Below, piece after piece: positions 1-7,776 of a stretch of 19,391 bases of DNA. Position 1 is the first letter of the stretch. Every line of letters begins with the position of its first letter. The stretch spans positions 264-19,654 of the forward strand of contig DBGA01000064.1 of assembly GCA_002295325.1 (NCBI GenBank), written 5' to 3'. Below the pieces are notes generated by a model, which was not told where the DNA came from, ran no database searches, and saw only the letters and a program-made list of their open reading frames with translations. The position numbers and the translations under genes are program-made. The DNA is from Ruminococcaceae bacterium UBA866 (GTDB lineage: Bacteria; Bacillota; Clostridia; Oscillospirales; Ruminococcaceae).

Positions 1-1085
1 GTGGACCTCAGGGCAGAGGTACGAAGTCTAAATCACGCATTGATAGCTATAACGAGCTAAAAGAGCGTGAGGGAATAGCAGAAACTTCAAAGCTAGAGTT
101 GAGCTCTATCTCAACAAGACTTGGAAGAAAAACGGTGGAGATTAACTCTATAAGCAAATCCTTTGACGGAAAATGTATGATAAAGGACTTTGAGTATATC
201 ATAACTCGTGACGCACGAATTGGAATTGTTGGTGCAAATGGTACTGGCAAATCAACTCTGCTTAATATGATTACTGGAAAACTTCAGCCCGATAGTGGCA
301 GTGTCGTTGTCGGCGATACCGTAAAGATAGGCTATTTCTCACAGGAATGTGAAGAGATGGATATGTCGATGAAAGTCATTGACTATATCAAAGCAGTGGG
401 CGGTAACATTCAGACGGTCGACGGGGTGCTAACAGCGAGTCAAATGCTGGAACGATTCTTGTTCCCCGATAATCTGCAATGGAACACAATCGGCAGACTT
501 TCAGGTGGAGAACGCAGGCGACTATTTTTACTTAGAGTAATTATGGACGCACCAAACATCCTGCTACTTGACGAGCCGACGAATGACTTGGACATTCAAA
601 CTCTTGCAATTTTGGAAGAGTATCTTGAAACCTTTAGCGGTGCTGTAGTTGCTGTTTCCCATGATAGATATTTCTTGGATAGAGTGGTTGACAGTATATT
701 TGAACTGTCCGAGGGTGGCATATTAAAGGAATATATCGGTGGTTATACCGACTATATCACAGCAGTCGAGGAGGAAAATAAGTCTTTATTGCCAAAGGCA
801 AAGGAGCAAAAATCCTCGCAAGCGGGAATGCGTGATAAGCCTAAAAAACTCAAATTTACCTTCAAGGAACAGTTTGAGTATGATAGTATAGATGATGAAA
901 TTTCTGAACTTGAGCAACAAATTAATGATACCTCAAAAAAGATTGAAGAACAAGCAAGTAACTATGACATACTTACCGAATTACTCGAAAAAAAGGCTGA
1001 GTTGGAACAGGCGCTTGAAGAAAAAATGGACAGATGGACTTACTTGAACGACCTAGCAGAGAGAATTGAACAAGATAATGGTTAA
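1..1085 (+). CDS. ABC-F family ATPase, Uup-like (5' end outside the window)
   Basis: The reading frame is open from base 3, so the gene enters from the left edge and its first ATPase domain is missing. The first visible residues (GTKSKSRIDSYNEL) resemble the basic interdomain linker of Uup-type ABC-F proteins. The second ATPase domain follows: Walker A GANGTGKST (about 231-257), signature LSGGERRR (about 498-521), Walker B LLLDEPTNDLD and H-loop SHDRYF. The last 80 or so codons (about 840-1080) encode a Lys/Glu-rich coiled coil, typical of the Uup C-terminal extension that binds DNA or ribosomes. There are no membrane segments, as expected for ABC-F proteins, which act on the ribosome rather than as transporters. 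A TTG at 99 is an internal Leu codon, not the start. The next gene follows after about 70 nt with no clear terminator, so the two are probably cotranscribed. Family call is firm; the Uup subgroup is inferred from linker and coiled coil. Confidence 0.88.
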   Translation, partial: GPQGRGTKSKSRIDSYNELKEREGIAETSKLELSSISTRLGRKTVEINSISKSFDGKCMIKDFEYIITRDARIGIVGANGTGKSTLLNMITGKLQPDSGSVVVGDTVKIGYFSQECEEMDMSMKVIDYIKAVGGNIQTVDGVLTASQMLERFLFPDNLQWNTIGRLSGGERRRLFLLRVIMDAPNILLLDEPTNDLDIQTLAILEEYLETFSGAVVAVSHDRYFLDRVVDSIFELSEGGILKEYIGGYTDYITAVEEENKSLLPKAKEQKSSQAGMRDKPKKLKFTFKEQFEYDSIDDEISELEQQINDTSKKIEEQASNYDILTELLEKKAELEQALEEKMDRWTYLNDLAERIEQDNG

Positions 1086-1156
1086 TTGCGATTATCAACC
1101 TCCCACACCCAAAACGCAGGATTAACTTTAACAAGAAAAACAGATGGAGAGTGCAA

Positions 1157-2710
1157 ATGAGTATATTAAGTGTTGAAAATGTAAGTCATGACTTTGGGGG
1201 CAGACAAATCCTTCAAGATGCGTCGTTTCGCCTTTTAAAAGGAGAACATATCGGTCTAGTCGGTGCAAACGGCGAGGGTAAGACTACATTTTTGAATATA
1301 ATTACAGGCAAGCTTATGCCTGACGAGGGCAAGATTAGCTGGTGCAAGCATATTACAACAGGCTACCTTGACCAAAACACCACCCTTGAAAAAGGAAATT
1401 CCATTCGTGACGTTTTACGAGGTGCATACAAGAATATGTACGAGCTGGAGCAGGAAATGCTAAAGCTATACGATAAGATGGCTGATTGTACCCAAGAAGA
1501 GCTTGACGCAATGATGGAAGAGGTTGGCGAGATTGGCGAAACCCTTGAGCATAGCGGGTTTTATACAATAGACTCAAAAATTGAGGAGTATGCAAATGGG
1601 CTGGGTATTGGTGAAATCGGGCTTGACCGTGATGTAAACGAGCTTAGCGGTGGGCAAAGAACAAAGGTATTGCTGACAAAGCTACTGCTTGAAAACCCTA
1701 TGATTTTGATACTCGATGAGCCTACCAACTTTTTGGATGAAAATCATATATATTGGCTGACAAACTTCCTTAAAAATTATGAGAATGCCTTTATTTTGGT
1801 TTCCCATGACAATGAGTTTATGAATAACGTTGTCAATGTAATCTATCATATTGAAAATGCTGTGGTTACAAGATATACGGGGGATTATAATAAATTCCTT
1901 GAGATGTATGAATTAAAGAAGCTTCAACTGGAACAATCCTATGACAAGCAACAAAAAGAAATCCAAAGGCTAGAGGTTTTCGTAGCAAAAAATAAGGCAA
2001 GAGCAGCAACCGCAAATATGGCAAGGAGTCGTCAGAAAAAACTGGATAAAATGGACGTTATCGAGATGGGAAAAACTAAGGTTAAGCCAACATTCAGCTT
2101 TAAGGAGGCTCGCACCCCAGGTAAATATGTCATAGAGGCTACGGACTTGGTAATCGGATATGGTGAGCCACTTACAAAGCCACTAAATTTCCATGTGGAA
2201 CGCAATAAAAAGATTGCAATCAAGGGTGTCAATGGACTGGGAAAATCTACCCTTTTGAAAACACTTCTTGGAATTAATCCACCGATTGAAGGTAGCGTTC
2301 ACCATGACCATTTTTTACAGGTTGGTTATTTCGAGCAGGAAGAAAGCAGTTCTACTAAAACTGCATTAGACGATGTGTGGGATGCGTTTCCTTCTATGAC
2401 CATTGGTGAAGTAAGAAGTGCTTTGGCGAAATGTGGGCTTACCAACGAGCATATCACAAGCCAAATGCGAGTGCTTTCTGGTGGAGAAAATGCAAAGGTT
2501 AGACTTTGCAAGCTAATGATGTCAGAGGCGAATCTTTTGGTGCTTGATGAGCCTACAAATCACCTTGATGTTGACGCAAAAGCTGAACTTAAAAAGGCAG
2601 TTGCCGAGTTTAAGGGAACAGTTTTGCTTGTAAGCCATGAACCTGAATTCTATAATGATGTTGTAACTGATATTTGGAACGTAGAGGATTGGACAACAAA
2701 GGTTGTATAA
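1157..2710 (+). CDS. ABC-F family ATPase, YkpA/YbiT-like
   Basis: Complete duplicated ABC ATPase of 517 residues. Domain 1 has Walker A GANGEGKTT (residues 36-44), signature LSGGQRTK (163-170), Walker B LILDEPTNFLD and H-loop SHD. A charged linker (about 245-315) carries the VFVAKNKARAATANMARSR stretch, matching the ABC-F interdomain linker that reaches toward the ribosomal P site. Domain 2 has GVNGLGKST, LSGGENAK, LLVLDEPTNHLD and SHE. There is no long C-terminal coiled coil, unlike the gene before it. A GTG at 1151 is also in frame, but GGAG at 1146-1149 sits 7 nt before ATG 1157, so ATG is preferred. Family knowledge suggests a translation factor that relieves stalled ribosomes. Some ABC-F proteins give antibiotic resistance, but nothing here distinguishes that role from housekeeping. 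A strong terminator follows. Confidence 0.9.
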   Translation: MSILSVENVSHDFGGRQILQDASFRLLKGEHIGLVGANGEGKTTFLNIITGKLMPDEGKISWCKHITTGYLDQNTTLEKGNSIRDVLRGAYKNMYELEQEMLKLYDKMADCTQEELDAMMEEVGEIGETLEHSGFYTIDSKIEEYANGLGIGEIGLDRDVNELSGGQRTKVLLTKLLLENPMILILDEPTNFLDENHIYWLTNFLKNYENAFILVSHDNEFMNNVVNVIYHIENAVVTRYTGDYNKFLEMYELKKLQLEQSYDKQQKEIQRLEVFVAKNKARAATANMARSRQKKLDKMDVIEMGKTKVKPTFSFKEARTPGKYVIEATDLVIGYGEPLTKPLNFHVERNKKIAIKGVNGLGKSTLLKTLLGINPPIEGSVHHDHFLQVGYFEQEESSSTKTALDDVWDAFPSMTIGEVRSALAKCGLTNEHITSQMRVLSGGENAKVRLCKLMMSEANLLVLDEPTNHLDVDAKAELKKAVAEFKGTVLLVSHEPEFYNDVVTDIWNVEDWTTKVV

Positions 2711-2734
2711 CGATTACTAAAAAATTAAAATAGG

Positions 2735-2768
2735 AATAGCAGTAGAGAATTTCTCTACTGCTATTTTT
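2735..2768 (+). terminator. Rho-independent terminator after the ABC-F pair
   Basis: A 15-nt arm (2735-2749, AATAGCAGTAGAGAA) is perfectly complementary to 2751-2765, with a minimal loop, and the T-run continues to 2768. It lies 25 nt after the ABC-F stop codon and closes that transcription unit. Confidence 0.88.
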
Positions 2769-2794
2769 GGATGTAGGTTCATAAAAGGGTAATA

Positions 2795-2823
2795 TTGACA
2801 TACTATTGAAGGTGTGATACTGT
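2795..2823 (+). promoter_or_regulatory. Sigma-A-type promoter for the alpha/beta hydrolase
   Basis: Consensus -35 TTGACA (2795-2800), a 17-nt spacer, then TACTGT (2818-2823) preceded by TG at 2815-2816, which gives an extended -10. It sits after the ABC-F terminator and 34 nt before the hydrolase start. Confidence 0.65.
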
Positions 2824-2856
2824 TAAGCTAACAATTAAAATGAAAGGGTGTTATTT

Positions 2857-3792
2857 ATGGATAATTTCGTTAAGCTGAGTGGCAAATTCGACAGCACAAA
2901 TAAAACAAATAAGATTGCTTATTACAGCATTGCTCCAAAGGAAAACCCGATTGCAGTGTTGCAATTTTGCCACGGCATGGCAGAGCATTCAAAACGATAT
3001 GAGGACTTTGGAAAGTTTTTGGCATCTAAAGGGATTGTATTTTGTATCACTGACCATTTGGGGCATGGCGAAAGCGTCGGCTCTGATGATGATTTAGGTT
3101 ATTTCAACAAAAAAGACGGTTGGCGTAATCTAGTCGAGGATGCTGTGAAATTTACTGGAATTATGAAAGAACAATATAAAGACATTCCCTATTTCATTGG
3201 GGGACACAGCATGGGCTCATTTGTGGCACGTTCCTATATTTCAATACATAATGACCTTGTTGATGGTGCTTTACTTATCGGCACTGGAAATGCAACCCCA
3301 CTCATTGCAGCAGGGACAGTTGTTGCAAAAACAATCGCACTGTTCAAAGGGGAGCGTTATAGAAGTAAATTGCTTGATAAGCTTTCCTTTAGTGGATATA
3401 CAAAACGTATTGAGGGGGTAAGAACCTCGTCAGATTGGCTCTCTCGTGACACAAAACACGTTGACAAATACATAGCAGATCCACTTTGCGGATTTATCTT
3501 CACAGCTAGTGGTTTTAAAGACGTTTCCACGATGATGAGATTTGTATCGACAACACAATGGGCAGACAGTATAAAAAAAGAATTGCCAATTTTTTTGATA
3601 GCAGGTGCGGATGATCCTGTTGGTGAATATGGTGTCGGGGTAAAAAAGGTAAGCGAAATGCTAAAAAGCAGTGGGGTAAAAGATGTTACCCTTAAACTTT
3701 ATGAGGATGGACGTCACGAAATTTTAAACGAAACAAATTATAAGGATGTCTATTCGGATATCGCTGAGTGGCTAGAATTAAAAACAAAATAA
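2857..3792 (+). CDS. Alpha/beta hydrolase, monoacylglycerol-lipase / S33 type
   Basis: A 311-residue alpha/beta hydrolase of the serine-hydrolase 'Hydrolase_4' group, the usual length for the family. Visible elements are the oxyanion-region HG in FCHGMAEHS (about 37-45), the nucleophile elbow GHSMGS with Ser118, a probable acid Asp253 in GADDPVG, and catalytic His287 in DGRHEIL. The strand-2 region DHLGHGES matches monoacylglycerol lipases and lysophospholipases. It likely cleaves an acyl ester of glycerol or a lysophospholipid in the cytoplasm; the substrate is inferred, and related proteins include general esterases. There is no signal peptide or membrane segment. GTG 2848 is in frame, but AAGGG at 2844-2848 is spaced 8 nt from ATG 2857, so ATG is chosen. 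It appears monocistronic, with a promoter before it and a hairpin after it. Confidence 0.85.
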   Translation: MDNFVKLSGKFDSTNKTNKIAYYSIAPKENPIAVLQFCHGMAEHSKRYEDFGKFLASKGIVFCITDHLGHGESVGSDDDLGYFNKKDGWRNLVEDAVKFTGIMKEQYKDIPYFIGGHSMGSFVARSYISIHNDLVDGALLIGTGNATPLIAAGTVVAKTIALFKGERYRSKLLDKLSFSGYTKRIEGVRTSSDWLSRDTKHVDKYIADPLCGFIFTASGFKDVSTMMRFVSTTQWADSIKKELPIFLIAGADDPVGEYGVGVKKVSEMLKSSGVKDVTLKLYEDGRHEILNETNYKDVYSDIAEWLELKTK

Positions 3793-3817
3793 GCAAAGTA
3801 AGCAAAGTAAGCAAAAT
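3791..3817 (+). repeat. Three tandem 9-nt repeats (AAGCAAAGT)
   Basis: AAGCAAAGT occurs at 3791-3799 and 3800-3808, followed by a one-base variant AAGCAAAAT at 3809-3817. The array begins inside the hydrolase stop codon. ACTTTGC at 3829-3835 is complementary to part of each unit, so the repeats could fold onto the following hairpin. It may simply be slippage-derived DNA. Confidence 0.6.
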
Positions 3818-3824
3818 ATCTGTA

Positions 3825-3874
3825 TATACTTTGCGAAATACCTTCGCGATTACTATAGTTTTTCGTAAAGTATA
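3825..3874 (+). terminator. Possible transcription-end hairpin after the hydrolase
   Basis: TATACTTTGCGAAA (3825-3838) pairs with TTTCGTAAAGTATA (3861-3874), giving 14 pairs with one G-U, around a 22-nt loop. The loop is large and no T-run follows, so this is a weak terminator candidate or an RNA-stabilising 3' hairpin. A competing short stem, ACTATA/TATAGT, uses 3852-3857 and 3871-3876. Confidence 0.35.
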
Positions 3875-3927
3875 GTTACTTAACAAAAAATAAATAGAAT
3901 ATATTACCATATTTTTACTATTTTTAC

Positions 3928-3956
3928 TTGAATTTGTAATAATAATAGTATATAAT
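3928..3956 (+). promoter_or_regulatory. Promoter for the riboswitch and diguanylate cyclase transcript
   Basis: TTGAAT (3928-3933), a 17-nt spacer, then a perfect TATAAT (3951-3956). Transcription would start near 3963, directly before the c-di-GMP aptamer, so the leader is about 255 nt long. Confidence 0.75.
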
Positions 3957-3964
3957 TATATTAA

Positions 3965-4041
3965 TAAATGGCAAACCTATGGAAACATAGGGACGCAAAG
4001 CCAGGGATCTAAGCCTTTTGGGTATGATAGCCGGTTGCAAT
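3965..4041 (+). promoter_or_regulatory. Cyclic di-GMP-I riboswitch aptamer (GEMM-I)
   Basis: The conserved GEMM-I core is legible: GGCAAACC, a hairpin CCTATG-GAAA-CATAGG (3976-3991) with a GAAA tetraloop, ACGCAAAGCC, then a second arm that contains an 11-nt tetraloop receptor (TCTAAG 4008-4013 with TATGA 4023-4027) and ends CCGGTTGC. The receptor's usual closing C-G pair is T-A here, so pairing is kept. The base before CAAACC (3971) is G, equivalent to G20 of the Vibrio Vc2 aptamer. That residue contacts c-di-GMP, and A at this position favours cAMP-GMP. C4038 is the likely C92 equivalent. The aptamer leads into a terminator and a GGDEF gene, which supports the ligand call. Confidence 0.93.
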
Positions 4042-4072
4042 AATTCTAACACTATGTAAATAGTGTCAGATG

Positions 4073-4106
4073 AACCGTTTTGCTATGATACAGCAAAGCG
4101 GTTTTT
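4073..4106 (+). terminator. Riboswitch-controlled intrinsic terminator
   Basis: AACCGTTTTGCT (4073-4084) pairs with AGCAAAGCGGTT (4092-4103): 12 pairs with one G-U, a 7-nt loop and a T-run at 4102-4106. It lies 112 nt before the GGDEF start. The 5' arm and loop are also complementary to aptamer bases 4022-4036, so this terminator is mutually exclusive with an antiterminator. It is the expression platform of the riboswitch. Confidence 0.88.
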
Positions 4107-4217
4107 GGCGTATCTTAATCAAGGCTATTAGCTTTTAAATATAATATTGTTTGATTTAGCTATCGTACGTATTCAAACTAATTGTAATGGTTAGTATAAA
4201 AAGCGGGAGGTTTTGTC

Positions 4218-7200
4218 GTGGATGCAGAGTTAAAGTTACGTGAATTGAAAGATTTGGTAATGAATATTCAAGGTGGTATACAAATCTGCAATTTTGATGA
4301 AGACCTCACAATTTTATACGTAAACAATGGGTTTTGTGATTTAATTGGATATCATTGTGACGAACTGCAAAGATTATTTGATAACCAACACATTCGCTTA
4401 TTGTCTGAATCTGAGGTTGTACCATTTAAAGTAAGCATGAAAGAACAATTGAAAAAATCAAATACATTTACGATTGAACACCAAATGAGAAGAAAAGATG
4501 GCTCTCTCATTTGGGTGCTTAATAAGGGCGTTTTGATTAAAACCGAAAATGGCGAAACTCATATACAATGTGTGATGACCGACATTACTGACCATAAAAA
4601 AGTTTTGGAGGAACTTAACACAAGAAAATATGAAATTGAAATGTTGACAAATAACGTAGAGGTGGCAATTATAAATTGTACCCTTACCGACGAATGGATA
4701 ATTAACTATGCAAATGCGGGGTTGTTTCGCTTAATTGGGTATACAAGAGATCAATTTCGAGAGCAATTTCAAAATTCATTCAGTGCAATCGTTCACCCAG
4801 ATGATCGCATACGACTGCATAAAGATGTGATGGAACAGCTTGAGGATAAGGGTCATAGCAAGAATGTGTATAGATTGTTAAAACAAGATGGCACTTGTGT
4901 TTGGGTGTTAGAGCAAGGAATTAAAGTAGTAAATTTAAATGGAAAACTTGAATTTCATGGTGTTCTTACAAATATTACTCAAGAGGAACAAAACAGACAG
5001 CTATTGATGCTTAAAAATGAAGAGCTTTTGTTAAGTGAAAAACGATATGCAATTGCAATGGAAAACTCAGAGGATATCATTTTTGATTATATCATTGCAA
5101 CAAAAGAGATTTATTTCAACACAACAGCGCTAAGAAAATTTAAAATAAAAGATTTTGCAGATAAACAAATTGAAGGGTTTATAAACGGTGGGGCTATTCA
5201 CCCCAACAGCGTTGATAGCTTCAGAAAAATGTTTGAAAAGATTGACCAAGGCGTCAGTTTTTTGAGTTGCCATGTTACGGGAATTATGGATGGCGGGCAA
5301 GAGGTTTTGTTTGAAGTTTCTCTAACAAGTGTGGCGGATGAGAAGGGCAATCATATTCGTGCCATTGGTGTAATTAGAAATATCAATGAAAAAAGAATGT
5401 TGCAAAGAGAAAAGAAATATCGCAAAGCAATGACAGCAGATATGCTATTTACAACCGAACTCAATATTACTCAAGATATTATTGTAAATAGAAACGATGT
5501 CTGGGCTAAATCTTTGAATATTCCCTACTTTAACAAGCTTTCTGATATGGTTGATTATATGTGTGCAAACCTAATCCATCCTGACTATGAGGAAGTATTT
5601 AGAAATTTTTATGACAAGGAAACAATTACCTCCTCCTTTTTAAGTGGGAAAACTCAGATTACGGTGCAATATCGTAGGAAAGAGGCAGATAACCTCTATG
5701 CTTGGGTTGAAAGCATCATGAGCATCATTTCTGACGATATAACAAACAACATAAAGGCTCGATTATATATTAAAGTCATCAATGAACAAAAGGATAAGGA
5801 GATAAAATCACTCGAAGAAAAGCGTTTTTATGAGGCTATGCTTTCTAATACTGCAATTGTGTATGAAGTGAATGTTACAAAGGATTTGTTTATTCGAGGC
5901 AATGAGTATTGGGATAAATTATTTGGCATTGAACATACATCTAACTACACGCAGATGATTAATATTGCCATAGAAAAGGTAGCTCATCCCGATGATAAAC
6001 AAATGCTTAAAGGAACGATAGCGAGAGAAAGTGTTTTGCAAGGGTTTGCGAGCGGTGATAGCAAAGTTTACTTTGAATATCGCAGGATTGATGAGTTTGG
6101 CGAGTATATTTGGATGTCTTGTGATGCACATCTATTTGTTGACCCCATTTGCAATGACATTAAAGCTTTTGTATATCTTCAAGATATCAACGAAAAGAAA
6201 ATAAAACAGCTAGACCTGCTTTATAAGGCAGAACATGATGGTTTGACTGGATTTTATAATAAGGTTACAGTTGAAAAATTGGTTGAACAATATCTTTTGA
6301 GTGATGAGGGCAAGGCTGGAAAGCACGCATTTTTTATTTTTGATATTGATTATTTTAAATTCATCAACGATAACTTTGGACACGCATTTGGTGATGTTAT
6401 TTTGTCAAGGATAACACAAAAAATGAGGGATTTATTTCGTGATGTCGATATTCTAGGACGAATAGGTGGCGATGAATTTATCGTTCTTATGAAGAATATT
6501 CCAAGCAATAAGTCTGCGCTTTCAAAGGCAAATGAGATATGCAATGTGGTGAGAGAAACCTATACCAAAGAGGGCAAGGAATACCATATCTCTGTGAGTA
6601 TTGGGGTTGCTATATATAGCACTGACGGAACTACATATGGCGAGTTATATCGCTGTTCTGATGCTGCCTTGTATCAAGCAAAAGATCAGGGGAAAAATCA
6701 GTTTTGTCTTTATACTGCTGGTATGGATCCTCAAATTTGCGATGTAGAAAAAATTAACGAGTCAGAATTTATTGAGAGAAAATCTTTTGAAAAAAATATT
6801 AGCGAATATGTTTTCCGAATATTATATGAATCGAAAGATAAAAAAACCGCAATTAATGCAGTTTTAGGGTTGATTGGACAACAGTACAAGATAAGCAGGT
6901 CTTATATTGTAGAGCAATCTGAGGACGGCTCGTCTATGGAAAGTACGTTTGAATGGTATGCCTCAGAAAGTGTTCCTCGCATCAAAGAAATACAAGATCT
7001 TACATGCACATTGCCTAAGGATCACAAGGAAAACTTCAATGAAAGTGGAATGTTTTATCTTTGTAGTTTGAATAAGCCAACACAAGAGTTTCAAAATAAA
7101 ATTAGTGATGACAAAATTAATACAATGTTACAGTTTGCAATCGTTAAAAATAATGTATTTGGTGGTTTTGTGGGATTTGACAAGTGCGATTGTACCAGAA

Positions 7201-7640
7201 GTTTAAGCAAAGAAGAGATGACAGACCTTAGAAATGTGGCTAATGTTTTGGGTGTGTTTGTTGCTAAAATGAGGATTGCTGCAATCAACGAAAAGAGAAA
7301 AAATGTAATACTTTCTCTTACCAATGCACTTGGTAACTATGCATATATTGTCGATAAAGAGAAGTATAAGTTGTTATTCTTTAATGACACAATAGGTAAG
7401 ATTGCTCCCAATGCAAAAGTCGGTGATTGCTGCTACAAAGCTATTTTTAATCGGGATAGTCCTTGTGAGGCTTGCCCAATGAATGGTGTTGAGCTACAAG
7501 AACACCAAGATAATCGTAGAGAAGTCTACTTTAAAAATCTTGGTGTCTGGTTAAAGATATCCTCTTCAAGAATTGAGTGGATTGATGTCAAAGATGCTTT
7601 CTTAATAAATGGTATAGATATCACTGAATACAAACAATAA
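4218..7640 (+). CDS. Multi-PAS diguanylate cyclase (PAS x5-GGDEF-GAF-PAS)
   Basis: A 1140-residue soluble protein with no membrane segment or EAL domain. Five PAS/PAC-like regions lie at about 10-128, 140-256, 275-392, 400-525 and 535-660; several end in the PAC signature (for example VMTDITDHK, VLTNITQEE, GVIRNINEK). The GGDEF domain (about 668-832) has DGLTGFYN, the metal Asp in FDIDYFKF, GHAFGD with Asp726 and an intact GGDEF at 750-754. RDVD (741-744), five residues upstream, is the RxxD inhibitory I-site. Together these predict an active c-di-GMP synthase with product inhibition. A GAF-like region follows (about 850-1020), then a PAS (about 1030-1140) with Cys1071, 1072, 1083 and 1086. 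Start is GTG, with GGGAGG at 4205-4210 spaced 7 nt. It is controlled by the upstream c-di-GMP riboswitch. Sensor ligands are unknown. Confidence 0.94.
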   Translation: MDAELKLRELKDLVMNIQGGIQICNFDEDLTILYVNNGFCDLIGYHCDELQRLFDNQHIRLLSESEVVPFKVSMKEQLKKSNTFTIEHQMRRKDGSLIWVLNKGVLIKTENGETHIQCVMTDITDHKKVLEELNTRKYEIEMLTNNVEVAIINCTLTDEWIINYANAGLFRLIGYTRDQFREQFQNSFSAIVHPDDRIRLHKDVMEQLEDKGHSKNVYRLLKQDGTCVWVLEQGIKVVNLNGKLEFHGVLTNITQEEQNRQLLMLKNEELLLSEKRYAIAMENSEDIIFDYIIATKEIYFNTTALRKFKIKDFADKQIEGFINGGAIHPNSVDSFRKMFEKIDQGVSFLSCHVTGIMDGGQEVLFEVSLTSVADEKGNHIRAIGVIRNINEKRMLQREKKYRKAMTADMLFTTELNITQDIIVNRNDVWAKSLNIPYFNKLSDMVDYMCANLIHPDYEEVFRNFYDKETITSSFLSGKTQITVQYRRKEADNLYAWVESIMSIISDDITNNIKARLYIKVINEQKDKEIKSLEEKRFYEAMLSNTAIVYEVNVTKDLFIRGNEYWDKLFGIEHTSNYTQMINIAIEKVAHPDDKQMLKGTIARESVLQGFASGDSKVYFEYRRIDEFGEYIWMSCDAHLFVDPICNDIKAFVYLQDINEKKIKQLDLLYKAEHDGLTGFYNKVTVEKLVEQYLLSDEGKAGKHAFFIFDIDYFKFINDNFGHAFGDVILSRITQKMRDLFRDVDILGRIGGDEFIVLMKNIPSNKSALSKANEICNVVRETYTKEGKEYHISVSIGVAIYSTDGTTYGELYRCSDAALYQAKDQGKNQFCLYTAGMDPQICDVEKINESEFIERKSFEKNISEYVFRILYESKDKKTAINAVLGLIGQQYKISRSYIVEQSEDGSSMESTFEWYASESVPRIKEIQDLTCTLPKDHKENFNESGMFYLCSLNKPTQEFQNKISDDKINTMLQFAIVKNNVFGGFVGFDKCDCTRSLSKEEMTDLRNVANVLGVFVAKMRIAAINEKRKNVILSLTNALGNYAYIVDKEKYKLLFFNDTIGKIAPNAKVGDCCYKAIFNRDSPCEACPMNGVELQEHQDNRREVYFKNLGVWLKISSSRIEWIDVKDAFLINGIDITEYKQ

Positions 7641-7644
7641 AATT

Positions 7645-7679
7645 AAAAGCAACTTGTCATTTTTGACAGGTTGCTTTTT
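7645..7679 (+). terminator. Terminator after the diguanylate cyclase
   Basis: The arm 7645-7659 pairs with 7664-7678 (AAGCAAC-type stem, one G-U) around a TTTT loop and ends in a T-run. It lies 4 nt after the stop codon. Confidence 0.9.
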
Positions 7680-7680
7680 G

Positions 7681-7709
7681 TTGAATAATATTCCAATTTA
7701 ACGTATAAT
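7681..7709 (+). promoter_or_regulatory. Promoter for the GH25 muramidase
   Basis: TTGAAT (7681-7686), a 17-nt spacer, then a perfect TATAAT (7704-7709). It directly follows the previous terminator, so the muramidase is transcribed independently with a leader of about 60 nt. Confidence 0.75.
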
Positions 7710-7776
7710 AGAACTTAGAAAATAATCTATGCGATAAAACTACTCGATTGATTCAATTAGGGAAGGAAATAAATGA

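Noticed and set aside
99..101. TTG as start of the first ABC-F gene
   Set aside because: The frame is open to the window edge and the upstream residues match the ABC-F linker, so TTG is an internal Leu codon of a truncated gene.
3791..3817. CRISPR-like array
   Set aside because: Units are 9 nt, directly adjacent, three in number and without spacers.
3793..4217. A hidden small protein gene in the 425-nt gap before the GGDEF gene
   Set aside because: The gap is fully explained by a 3' hairpin, promoter, aptamer, terminator and ribosome site; no plus-strand frame with a ribosome site was seen.
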